A stretch of DNA of 64,000 nt from Desulfolinea sp964487745 (lineage in GTDB: Bacteria; Chloroflexota; Anaerolineae; Anaerolineales; Villigracilaceae), in contig CAZASG010000002.1 in NCBI GenBank assembly GCA_964487745.1, forward strand, positions 1-64,000. Direction: 5' to 3'. This document shows positions 34,092-41,809 of the stretch, one piece after another. The translations under genes and the position numbers were made by a program. The notes beneath the pieces are model-generated. The model saw nothing but the letters and a program-made list of their open reading frames with translations, was not told where the DNA came from and did no database searches. Numbering within the stretch: position 1 is the stretch's first letter; every line of letters starts with the position of its first letter.

Positions 34092-34616
34092 ATGAATTTG
34101 CGTTTGGAATTGGCTTCTCTGGCACCACCAAAGGGGTTGGCTGCATTACTTGATGATTTGGGTAGAGGGGAAAATGGTTTTGGTGGTACAGCTGTATCAC
34201 GGGGCGGCTTAACAATAGATGAGTATCTTCAGTTTTGTCATGGGACAAATGGTCATAAAAATTTAATTATGGGCGATATTCCGCGAAGTTTTTTCTGGTT
34301 ATTGGATGAAACAGGTGAAGCTGTGGGAATCGTGCGAATGTGGCATTATCTCAACAATAGTTTGAGAGAGCGTACAGGGCATATCAGCTACTATGTGCGT
34401 CGCGACCAACGAGGCAAAGGGTATGGGCGTGAAGCATTGCGCCAAGCGCTGATCGCTCTGGAAAAAACAGGCGAAAAAAGAGGTTTGTTGATTGCTGATC
34501 TGGATAATCTGCCTTCGACAAGAGTTATCCTTGCAAACGGGGGACGACTAGAAAGTATAGGACGAGGTGGTAATAGAAAGAAATTTGGCCGCTATTGGAT
34601 CAATTTGGATTCATAA
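34092..34616 (+). CDS. GNAT-family N-acetyltransferase
   Basis: A 174-residue acetyltransferase. The acetyl-CoA loop is in ISYYVRRDQRGKGYGREALR, and the preceding beta-bulge strand is AVGIVRMWHYLN. The ending (RVILANGGRLESIGR) resembles RimJ/RimL-like or small-molecule acetylating enzymes. The substrate is unknown. Confidence 0.83.
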   Translation: MNLRLELASLAPPKGLAALLDDLGRGENGFGGTAVSRGGLTIDEYLQFCHGTNGHKNLIMGDIPRSFFWLLDETGEAVGIVRMWHYLNNSLRERTGHISYYVRRDQRGKGYGREALRQALIALEKTGEKRGLLIADLDNLPSTRVILANGGRLESIGRGGNRKKFGRYWINLDS

Positions 34617-34705
34617 ATGGAATATGCTAAACTACTTCTAATCTAACACTGTCCATAAGCAGTTATGAAGTACCCGTCAGGGTATGCAATCCGTATATAT
34701 GCTAG

Positions 34706-36388
34706 TTGAGCGACAATAAACTACATCATGCCTTGAAAGGATTGATTCACCGTATGTCTTCTAAAACCAACACGGATATCCCCTCTGATCTGCTTCCCAC
34801 TCTCGGCCCCTATGTCACTGGAAGTACAACAGCCCTGATGGCTTTAGGTATTATTGGTGGATGGGCAGGCGAATCTTGGCGTTCCGTTTTGGGGATCATT
34901 CTCTTGCAGTTCTTTGGAGGCGTCTTTCTGGGAATCCTGACTAGAGGCTGGAAAAACGTGGCGGCTCTGCGTTATACCAACGGTTTTTTTCACTTGATAA
35001 CCACAACTGCGATTGTCATGATCACAGGGGGCTATCCTTCCCCGTTTTGGCTGGTATTCTTGGTAGGGGTTGTCGTCCCGGGCATCTTGATGGATCGAAC
35101 TGGAGTCTATTTGGTTCTACCCTTTGCCGCTGTAGCGCTGGCTGTTCCCCAGCTATCCATAGGGATAGACATACAAACTGCAATCGGCATTAGCATGCAA
35201 TTATTCATCCTGTTCTTCACCGGATTGATTATCCAGAAAACAGCCGTATGGCTATTTAAAGAGCAAGAGAAGCACCAGCAAGCGGAAGAGTCTCTTCGCC
35301 AATCCAACGACCAACTCACATTATCAATCGCACAATTGGAACAACACACCCGCGAGGTTCGCTTATTGACGGAAATGGGAGGGATGTTACACACTAGCAC
35401 CACAAACGAGGAGCTATATGGCATTATCAGTTACTACATGCAGGAACTCTTTCCATCAAAGATCGGCGCCTTATTCATCTACAGTCCATCACGGAACGAC
35501 TTGGAAAGTGCTGCCACCTGGGGAAATTTTCCTGCGGAGAATCATGTGCGCATCTTCGCGCCCGATGAATGCTGGGCATTGCGGCAAGGGCAAATATATC
35601 AACAGGATGCTTCTCGCTCTGGCTTGCATTGTCCGCATGTGAAGCGACTGAAATCAAACAACTATTTATGTGTACCCTTGATAGCTCGTGGCGAAGCATT
35701 AGGCATATTGCATGTGCAATTTTCAATGGATGAATCCACTGCGGTGTTGACGACGCCTACACGGACGATCGATGCTGTGTTATCCTTGGCTGCTTCTGTT
35801 GCTGAATATGTCGCCCTAGCTCTGGCGAACCAAACGCTTCGGGAAACTTTGCGCAATCAGGCGATCCGTGATCCACTCACCGGCTTGTTCAATCGCCGCT
35901 ACGCGGAGGAAACATTAGACCGTGAGGTTCAGCGGGCAACACGCAAGCAAACGCCGCTGAGCGTGATCTCCCTCGACATTGATCACTTCAAGTTGTTCAA
36001 TGACACGTACGGGCATGATGCAGGCGATGTTGTGTTGCAAAACGTAGGGATGTTACTAAAAACACTCTGTCGTGGCGAGGACGTTGCCTGCCGCTATGGA
36101 GGAGAAGAATTTCTACTCATCATGTCGGATATCTCATTGGAAATCGCACAGCAACGCGCGGAGACATTACGAGAAGAGATGAAATCTTTGAGAATAGTAT
36201 ATAAGGGTCAGCCACTCGGTATTACATCGTCCTTCGGTGTAGCCGCTTTTCCCAAAACAGCTACGAACAAGGAGAAACTCTTACATGCAGCCGATGCAGC
36301 GCTCTATCAGGCGAAAACCAGCGGACGCGACTGCGTGGTAACAGCTGATCAGATTGAGGGCGGAGAATCTCAAGCAACTAAAGCATGA
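34706..36388 (+). CDS. Membrane diguanylate cyclase with GAF domain
   Basis: A 560-residue c-di-GMP synthase. Residues ~30-180 contain about six transmembrane helices. A coiled coil (~185-225) links to a GAF sensor domain (~215-375). The C-terminal GGDEF domain has an intact active site RYGGEEF (465-469 for GGEEF) and an RxxD product-inhibition motif (RGED) just before it, so the enzyme should be active and feedback-inhibited. The start is uncertain: TTG at 34706 (close to a TATATA hexamer) or ATG at 34754. No ribosome binding site is clear for either. Confidence 0.88.
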   Translation: MSDNKLHHALKGLIHRMSSKTNTDIPSDLLPTLGPYVTGSTTALMALGIIGGWAGESWRSVLGIILLQFFGGVFLGILTRGWKNVAALRYTNGFFHLITTTAIVMITGGYPSPFWLVFLVGVVVPGILMDRTGVYLVLPFAAVALAVPQLSIGIDIQTAIGISMQLFILFFTGLIIQKTAVWLFKEQEKHQQAEESLRQSNDQLTLSIAQLEQHTREVRLLTEMGGMLHTSTTNEELYGIISYYMQELFPSKIGALFIYSPSRNDLESAATWGNFPAENHVRIFAPDECWALRQGQIYQQDASRSGLHCPHVKRLKSNNYLCVPLIARGEALGILHVQFSMDESTAVLTTPTRTIDAVLSLAASVAEYVALALANQTLRETLRNQAIRDPLTGLFNRRYAEETLDREVQRATRKQTPLSVISLDIDHFKLFNDTYGHDAGDVVLQNVGMLLKTLCRGEDVACRYGGEEFLLIMSDISLEIAQQRAETLREEMKSLRIVYKGQPLGITSSFGVAAFPKTATNKEKLLHAADAALYQAKTSGRDCVVTADQIEGGESQATKA

Positions 36389-36402
36389 GGATAATATCAT
36401 AC

Positions 36403-36552
36403 AGATAAAAGTTGCTGCCCAATAAAGCGTGTGGTGGACTCGTGGGATTCTGACCGCTAAATTCAACTTGGTCTGATGGGAAGATATACCGCGATAATCG
36501 CGTTATCCAAGTCCCGCCCACGAGCCAGTACCCCTACGGGGGCTTTTATTTC
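36403..36552 (+). ncRNA. Candidate structured RNA with intrinsic terminator
   Basis: Part of the 352-base gap after the diguanylate cyclase. A GATAAT hexamer (36390-36395) would start transcription near 36403. CTCGTGGG (36439-36446) pairs perfectly with CCCACGAG (36517-36524). Inside lie two hairpins: TCTGACC/GGTCTGA (6 of 7 pairs) and CGCGA-TAA-TCGCG with flanking ATA/TAT. The transcript would end in AGCC-CCC-loop-GGG-GGCT followed by TTTTATTT. I recognize no known family; a 6S-like or riboswitch-like RNA is possible. The orientation follows from the terminator. Confidence 0.35.
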
Positions 36553-36634
36553 TGTGTCTCGTCTATAGGGTGCAGTTCAAAAAAGGGTGCTTTTTGTTAA
36601 TTTGAAACTTCTAATTCGGTCAAAAAAATTGGCT

Positions 36635-36709
36635 TTATTTTATTTCAACCAATTTGACATCAAAGATCAAGGTTGCATTGGGCGAGATAACGCTCTTGGC
36701 ATAAAAGAA
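36635..36709 (-). pseudogene. Remnant of an FKBP-type peptidyl-prolyl isomerase C-terminus
   Basis: Read on the minus strand, this segment encodes VISPNATLIFDVKLVEIK followed by TAA, closely matching the end of the FKBP at 38584-38919 (VIPPNATLVFEVELVDVK-stop). Similarity is lost upstream after about 23 codons, and there is no start codon or ribosome binding site. It is a decayed fragment of a second FKBP gene, more diverged than a recent duplicate. Confidence 0.65.
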
Positions 36710-36725
36710 GAGAGATAAAATCCTG

Positions 36726-36731
36726 TACAAT
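36726..36731 (+). promoter_or_regulatory. -10-like box before the 427-residue membrane protein gene
   Basis: TACAAT ends 9 bases before the ATG at 36741, and AAAGAGATC is only a weak ribosome binding site. Confidence 0.4.
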
Positions 36732-36740
36732 AAAGAGATC

Positions 36741-38024
36741 ATGCCAATTTCTCTAGATATTCTCGCCAAACTCTTCTTTTTCAGCTTCACCCTCTGGCTG
36801 GGGGCTTATCTTTTAGCACGCAACACAGAAAAAGCGACCGTGCGTCTGACGGGTTTCGGCTTATTGGTCTACGCGCTGGCGCTCGTTATCGAATTACTCA
36901 CCGGTCAACTCGTTCTTGTTTTGCTTTTACTCCCCGCCATCTTTTGGATCGGGGCTTCTCTTACTCTTCTCCCTGAAGAACTTTCGCGTCGAGATCTTTA
37001 TATCCGCATCTGGGTGCTGACGATCGTCCCCATCATCATTCTCGTTTTGGTCGAGCCTTTATTCAGCGCCGTCGTTGTGCTGGCGCTTTTTCTCAGTGCG
37101 GTCATGATCGCGCGTTTGGCGCTGCGCTCCCATTTCAAGAATACTCTCGCCGTGCTGGCCGTGGTTGGGCTTTTCTTCGGTCTCAGCACTGGGCTGATGG
37201 TGCTGCCCCTCGACTTCATTTCGCGCACCCTCGGCATCTCGCTGCTTGGCGCCGATCTCATCCTGCTGGGCATCGCCCTCACCGTCTGGGATGCCTTCGA
37301 CGAAGGCGAAGCCATTCGCGCCCATCTGCTGCGTTCTTTCATCTCGGCCTTTTATTATGCAGGTGCTCTCGCCGCCCTCGTTATCATCTTTATTTCCCTC
37401 GACGGCGAACTATCCTTCGCCAGCCTGCTCCTGCTCACCAGCCTGATCGCCTTTGGCATCCTGACCCAAACCTTCTCCGCTCAGCTCCAATCTTTTTTGG
37501 ATAGGATCACCTTCAGTCGCGCATCCACATTGAGTGATGAAAGGGCTTTATTGCGCACCACAGCAGATGAGTTACCGCGTCGCTCCCCGCTTCAACTTGC
37601 TGAGGTAGACCCAAAAGAGTTTGCCCGGCTCACACGCCGCGCCATCTCCAATCTTGGAAATTTACCCAAACTGGCATCCAGCCCGCTGACCGATCTTCCT
37701 GCTGTCACCAAAGAAAGCGGCGCGAATCCCCTCGATAAAGCCCACGCTCTCAAAGCGCTACTGACCGAAAGCATCCAACGCCTTAAACCACAGGGCGACG
37801 CCAATTTCGGCATCACGGACGAATGGCGTTATTTCAACGCCCTACACTTCCCCTACGTAATTGGCCTTAAACCCTACTCCCGCCACATCGACAGGGAATT
37901 TCTCGATGAAGCATCGTTGCAGGCTTTGGAGTGGTTCCAAGTTTCCGTCCCCGAACGGACTTTGCATAATTGGCAAAATAAAGGGGCGCAACTAATCGCC
38001 GAAGACCTGCTCAACCGCAATTAA
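36741..38024 (+). CDS. Hypothetical membrane protein with soluble C-terminal domain
   Basis: A 427-residue protein. Residues ~1-250 hold about eight transmembrane helices, many leucine-rich. Residues ~255-427 are soluble and helical, with a conserved-looking core (ADELPRRSPLQLAEVDPKEF, ITDEWRYFNALHFPYVIGLK, ALEWFQVSVPERTLHNWQNK). The end resembles a helix-turn-helix-like region but I cannot assign a family. A membrane sensor or regulator is possible; the operator-like repeats just downstream (38034-38071) make this worth noting. Confidence 0.75.
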   Translation: MPISLDILAKLFFFSFTLWLGAYLLARNTEKATVRLTGFGLLVYALALVIELLTGQLVLVLLLLPAIFWIGASLTLLPEELSRRDLYIRIWVLTIVPIIILVLVEPLFSAVVVLALFLSAVMIARLALRSHFKNTLAVLAVVGLFFGLSTGLMVLPLDFISRTLGISLLGADLILLGIALTVWDAFDEGEAIRAHLLRSFISAFYYAGALAALVIIFISLDGELSFASLLLLTSLIAFGILTQTFSAQLQSFLDRITFSRASTLSDERALLRTTADELPRRSPLQLAEVDPKEFARLTRRAISNLGNLPKLASSPLTDLPAVTKESGANPLDKAHALKALLTESIQRLKPQGDANFGITDEWRYFNALHFPYVIGLKPYSRHIDREFLDEASLQALEWFQVSVPERTLHNWQNKGAQLIAEDLLNRN

Positions 38025-38033
38025 CCTGAAAAC

Positions 38034-38071
38034 TGGCAGTATTTGGCAGTAACTTTCGTGGACTTGGCAGT
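38034..38071 (+). promoter_or_regulatory. Three helically phased TGGCAGT repeats upstream of a membrane protein gene
   Basis: TGGCAGT occurs at 38034-38040, 38044-38050 and 38065-38071, all in the same orientation, with start-to-start spacing of 10 and 21 bases (one and two helical turns). A -10-like TAAACT lies at 38083-38088, so the last repeat would sit near the -35 position, as expected for an activator. The gene at 38126 follows. Confidence 0.45.
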
Positions 38072-38125
38072 GGGGAAAAGCGTAAACTCCAAACATCGCA
38101 CAAACAACCAAAAAGGAGTTTACAT

Positions 38126-38518
38126 ATGAACAACAAAATTCAATTCACCAATATTCGCCGCATTCTTTACGCCAACGCCATCTTCTCTGGGCTGAGTGGT
38201 TTGATTTTCACATTCGCATCCAAGTCCATCGCAGCTTTTCTGGGCATTGCGTCATCAGCCATTATTCTCGCGTTGGGCATCGTGCTCATGGTCTTTGCAG
38301 ATGTAATCTACATCTTCGCCAAACGGGAAGAGATCTCAAAGGGCTTTGTCCTCTTCATTATCATTGCCGACTCGCTCTGGGTTCTCGACAGTATCCTCTT
38401 GCTCGTCACAAATTGGGTTCCCTTCACTGTTGAAGGCAAATGGGCTATCGGCATTATCGCCGTGATCGTTGATCTCTTCGCTACGCTCCAATTCTTCGAA
38501 TGGCGCAAGATGGACTAG
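38126..38518 (+). CDS. Hypothetical four-helix membrane protein
   Basis: A 130-residue protein with four transmembrane helices (~12-35, 40-62, 72-95 and 103-125). It has a charged N-terminus (QFTNIRRILYANAIFSGLSG). The function is unknown. The ribosome binding site AAAAGGAGTTTACAT is strong, in contrast to many neighbours. Phased direct repeats upstream suggest it is controlled by an activator, and a strong terminator follows. Confidence 0.78.
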   Translation: MNNKIQFTNIRRILYANAIFSGLSGLIFTFASKSIAAFLGIASSAIILALGIVLMVFADVIYIFAKREEISKGFVLFIIIADSLWVLDSILLLVTNWVPFTVEGKWAIGIIAVIVDLFATLQFFEWRKMD

Positions 38519-38530
38519 CTGAAATTCCCG

Positions 38531-38570
38531 TATCAAAAAGGGCGACCCACTTGGGTCGCCCTTTTTGATA
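38531..38570. terminator. Bidirectional terminator
   Basis: A perfect 18-bp stem (38531-38548 with 38553-38570) with an ACTT loop and T/A runs on both sides. It serves the plus-strand membrane protein gene and the convergent minus-strand operon ending with the FKBP gene. Confidence 0.9.
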
Positions 38571-38583
38571 TTTTCTGAATGAT

Positions 38584-38919
38584 CTATTTTACATCCACTA
38601 ATTCAACTTCGAAGACGAGAGTTGCATTCGGTGGAATAACACCACCAGCGCCTCGTTCACCATATCCCAACTCAGGAGGGATTGTAAGCGTGGCTTCACC
38701 ACCGATCTTCATCAGGGCAATGCCTTCATCCCAGCCTTTGATGACTTGCCCAACACCCAACTCAAATTCGATGGGCGTGCCGCGTTCGTAAGAGCTATCG
38801 AAAATCTTCCCATCGAGAAATTTGCCTTCATAATGTACACTAACTGTTTTGCCAGCTTCAGCTTGTGCGCCTTTTCCGCGCTTTCTTTCAACGTATTCAA
38901 GTCCACTTTCGGTTTTCAT
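38584..38919 (-). CDS. FKBP-type peptidyl-prolyl cis-trans isomerase
   Basis: A 111-residue single-domain FKBP, which catalyses proline isomerization during protein folding. The core motifs are VSVHYEGKFLDGKIFDSSYE, VIKGWDEGIALMKIGG and IPPELGYGERGAGGVIPPNA. It has no signal peptide, so it is cytoplasmic. AAAGGAG precedes the ATG. It is the last gene of the minus-strand redox operon, 45 bases after the UGA-containing peroxiredoxin-like gene. Confidence 0.93.
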   Translation of the reverse strand: MKTESGLEYVERKRGKGAQAEAGKTVSVHYEGKFLDGKIFDSSYERGTPIEFELGVGQVIKGWDEGIALMKIGGEATLTIPPELGYGERGAGGVIPPNATLVFEVELVDVK

Positions 38920-38964
38920 TTATTACTCCTTTTTAGCGATAAGGTCGGCGCTATTGTACTCGTT

Positions 38965-39510
38965 TTAGTACTGATCTAAAATATTGAGCAAATCATCCAC
39001 AGGGGGGCGATCAGATGGATCATAACTAGGATAAACCAACTTAAATTTACCATCTTGCCCAACGATGAAATCCCCGCCGAGTTGACTGGTGTCGTCCCCG
39101 TGCGAATCGTGCATTTTCTGTCCAGAAAGGATAGCTTTTGCATAGAGCCAAAGCGTGCGGGGATGATAGGCACGCCAAAAGGAAGTTTCAAGCCCGTAGG
39201 CTTTGTAGACTTTCCGCTCACGGTCGAGGAGAACAGTGAAATGATCACAATTTTCGCGCATCCATTCTTGAACAGCGGGCAGGGTCCCGAATGAGATGAC
39301 GATGACACGCGTATCGCGTTTTTTGAATTCTTCCTGGTGTTGGCACAACTGTGCCACATGCTCGCGGCAGGGAATTCAACCCAGGTGCCGCAAAAAGATG
39401 AGCAGGACGTTCTTGGTAGGAATAAGCAAGCTTTGTAGAGAGATATTTTCCCCGTCAGCGGATTGGAGAGTAAAGTCAGGGGCAAGTTGATTGTTTTTGA
39501 TCTTCGACAT
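38965..39510 (-). CDS. Peroxiredoxin-like (AhpC/TSA-type) selenoprotein candidate (UGA = Sec45)
   Basis: A 181-residue thioredoxin-fold peroxidase-like protein if the in-frame TGA at 39376-39378 is read as selenocysteine. Before it comes LAPDFTLQSADGENISLQ and VLLIFLRHLG; after it the same frame continues IPCREHVAQLCQHQEEFKK to a normal end. Relatives of the AhpC-TSA_2/PRXL2-like group have Cys at this place (RHLG-C-x-x-C-R-E-H), so U45-I-P-C48 is a UxxC redox pair. The ATG at 39510 has AGGAAACTC upstream, which fixes the start before the UGA. It lies 7 bases after the CDP-alcohol transferase gene, in the operon headed by the glutaredoxin-thioredoxin reductase fusion, a plausible reductant. 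Confidence 0.83.
39341..39356 (-). promoter_or_regulatory. SECIS-like hairpin downstream of the in-frame UGA (peroxiredoxin-like gene)
   Basis: Starting 19 bases after the UGA, TGGCAC-AGTT-GTGCCA forms a perfect 6-bp stem with a tetraloop. The loop lies 26-29 bases after UGA, inside the usual bacterial SECIS range. It is coding sequence as well. Confidence 0.45.
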
Positions 39511-39517
39511 GAGTTTC

Positions 39518-40117
39518 CTATAAAGTTTTGTAGGCCCAGATCAGACGTTGGATAACGGCAAACAGGATCAGGGCACTGAAGATGATGAATATGTACAACA
39601 AATATTGCGGCAAAAGGAAGAAGAGTGAATAAAAGATTATTGTCTCGAAGCCGCCAACAAGACCTGCTGGCATGACGATGGTGGTCGCGGTTTCGGGATC
39701 ACGGGCGGCATGTTTTTCGAGGATGGCTGCCAAGTACATCCACGAGGCAGTGTTGAGGTAATAGGTAGAAAGCAAAATTGCCAACGCCAGATAAATATTC
39801 TGGGAGGCCGTGCCAAGCCCAAATCCGAGCGGGATGGCGGCGTACGCGACAAAATCCAACAGAATGTCGAGGTATCCGCCAAAATCATCCTGTTTATGAT
39901 GCAGACGGGCGAGCAATCCATCCAAACCATCAAGGGTACGATTGAGTAGCCAGAATGTTAATCCCCATAGATAGAGATGGCGCGCGGCAAGGATCGCGCT
40001 GCCGATGCCAAAACCTACGCCAATAATGGAAATGATATTTGGCGAAACGCCCCTCATGCGCTGCGCGATTGGTTCACCGACACGATCTTTTAAGTTGCGG
40101 AGGGATGTATCAAACAT
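39518..40117 (-). CDS. CDP-alcohol phosphatidyltransferase family protein
   Basis: A 199-residue membrane enzyme with the exact family signature D-x2-D-G-x2-A-R-x8-G-x3-D-x3-D in LDGLDGLLARLHHKQDDFGG and the following YLDILLD. It has about five to six transmembrane helices. Such enzymes transfer a phosphatidyl group from CDP-diacylglycerol to an alcohol, or use other CDP-alcohols; the acceptor cannot be told. The ATG at 40117 overlaps the stop of the preceding flavoprotein gene by one base, showing tight coupling. Confidence 0.88.
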   Translation of the reverse strand: MFDTSLRNLKDRVGEPIAQRMRGVSPNIISIIGVGFGIGSAILAARHLYLWGLTFWLLNRTLDGLDGLLARLHHKQDDFGGYLDILLDFVAYAAIPLGFGLGTASQNIYLALAILLSTYYLNTASWMYLAAILEKHAARDPETATTIVMPAGLVGGFETIIFYSLFFLLPQYLLYIFIIFSALILFAVIQRLIWAYKTL

Positions 40118-41808
40118 TATTCTTTCCAAGCCAGACGGGCATCCTTTTTGCGCCGCCAGCGAAGATAAGCACGGGCGTAAAAGAGCTTGTCCTGTGCGCC
40201 CTTGATACCCAGATCGAGCAGGGACAGGTTACCAAAAAAATGCTGGCGATAGGGGCCGCTGCCCATGAAGCCATCTTCCTTGTTGAAGAGCGTCAGGCGG
40301 AATTTATTCTTGGGCAAATGGTTTGAACCATTCAGGATGGTATCGAAAGGCATCGGCAGCCATTGGAATTCGCGAAAAAGGGCGTTCGCTTCAGCAACCA
40401 TGCGGTCGATGTCGGCTTCGTCGTGGGGATCGACGGCTTCGAAGAGGGCATCCACTTTTTGCTGGACTTCAAAGAAACCCGCAAAGCCACCGCCCGCCAA
40501 GCGGTTGTCTTTGAGCAGAGCAATATACTCGTCGCGGTCTTTGGCGCGCATGCGCGTGATGCTCAACATCAGATATTCAAGATAGGCGCCTAGCAGCCAC
40601 TGCACCGAGTACACACGCCAGAGCTTGTAATTCGACCAGGATTTGATCGAGTTTGCCGTCAGGCGGTCGTGCATCTTGATGTAACCTAGTGTGATCTCCT
40701 GCAATGGCTCAAAGGCATCAACAGAATAGTCGCCCGTCTTCTTCGCCTTGACGAGCAAGTCGGCCAGCAGCATGATGGTCATGTGAGTGACGTAGAGCCC
40801 CTTCGAGTAAAGCGGATCGATGAAACCGGCTGCATGCCCGAGCAAGGCAAAACGATCCCCAACGACGTGCTTCGACGAATATTGAAGACGTTCGGCACGC
40901 ACCCAATTGCGAATTGGTTTGGCGTTTTCGAAATGTCGTTTCAACGCGGGATATTGACCGATAAATGCGTTAAATTCTTCTTCGGGTGACAAATCCATTC
41001 TCGGTGCGTGGACGCGTGGATCCAGCAAGAGCCCGACGCTCACAACGGAGTTCGTCGCTTCAGGATGATTATTGAAGGGAATCACCCACAGCCAGCCCCC
41101 CTCGAAGAGATGATGCAAGGTCCCCTCCGACCAGCGGAAAGGCACACCATTCTCATCCTTCGAAAAGCTGACCTCGTGAAAGCAAGGCACATCGACCATA
41201 TGAGTAAACATGCCGCGTGTATTGGTCTTCAGGTCAAAATCACGCAAATCAAATTTCTGAGCGATCAACGAACGAAAGCCGCCCGCATCGACAATAAAAT
41301 CTGCTTGATAAGTCTCGCCTGTGACGGTTGTGATGGTGACGCCATCGTCGCTGAAATCTACATCTGAAACGGGCGTATTTTGCAAAATCGTTGCGCCGTA
41401 AGAAATTGCAACCGATGTCAGGAAGGAATCACTATCCTGCCGATAAATATGAATTTCGTGCCCGTAAGGCTCTTTAGGGATGACAGCTTGCAGCGTTCGA
41501 TCAAGCGTGGGCTCTTTTCCCGTTTCATGATGCACAAAACCAAAATGGCGCTTCACGCCGTGCGTTGTCCCGGCGTAGTCGAAATAATTCTCAGAGCTGA
41601 AATAAGCCAACTCGGGCACATCATAGAACTTCGCCAGCGCGCGCATCATCTCGGATGTCTCCAAGATCGTCGATTCCCCAATCGCAAACTTCGGGTGCTG
41701 CCCGGCTTCAAAGACGATCACGTCCATGCCTTGGCGCGCCAAGATCGCCGCCAGCGTCGAGCCGCCCATCCCCGATCCGATGATGGCTATGTCATATTTT
41801 TTTATCAT
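40117..41808 (-). CDS. Flavin-dependent halogenase-like oxidoreductase
   Basis: A 563-residue flavoprotein. It has an N-terminal FAD-binding motif IAIIGSGMGGSTLAAILARQ and the subsequent GEST segment. The GWxWxIP motif appears as GGWLWVIPFNNH; this is the hallmark of tryptophan-halogenase-type flavoproteins, where it disfavours monooxygenase chemistry. The C-terminal ~150 residues are helical and unlike classical halogenases. It could halogenate or oxidize a lipid-like substrate given the neighbouring CDP-alcohol transferase, but this is inference. It starts 1 base after the lipoprotein gene ends and overlaps the next gene by 1 base. Confidence 0.78.
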   Translation of the reverse strand: MIKKYDIAIIGSGMGGSTLAAILARQGMDVIVFEAGQHPKFAIGESTILETSEMMRALAKFYDVPELAYFSSENYFDYAGTTHGVKRHFGFVHHETGKEPTLDRTLQAVIPKEPYGHEIHIYRQDSDSFLTSVAISYGATILQNTPVSDVDFSDDGVTITTVTGETYQADFIVDAGGFRSLIAQKFDLRDFDLKTNTRGMFTHMVDVPCFHEVSFSKDENGVPFRWSEGTLHHLFEGGWLWVIPFNNHPEATNSVVSVGLLLDPRVHAPRMDLSPEEEFNAFIGQYPALKRHFENAKPIRNWVRAERLQYSSKHVVGDRFALLGHAAGFIDPLYSKGLYVTHMTIMLLADLLVKAKKTGDYSVDAFEPLQEITLGYIKMHDRLTANSIKSWSNYKLWRVYSVQWLLGAYLEYLMLSITRMRAKDRDEYIALLKDNRLAGGGFAGFFEVQQKVDALFEAVDPHDEADIDRMVAEANALFREFQWLPMPFDTILNGSNHLPKNKFRLTLFNKEDGFMGSGPYRQHFFGNLSLLDLGIKGAQDKLFYARAYLRWRRKKDARLAWKE

Positions 41809-41809
41809 C

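Noticed and set aside
36440..36525. tRNA-like sequence on the minus strand (CAGAATCCCACGAGTCCACCA)
   Set aside because: The putative T arm does not pair and no 7-bp acceptor or anticodon arm can be drawn; the segment fits a plus-strand structured RNA better.
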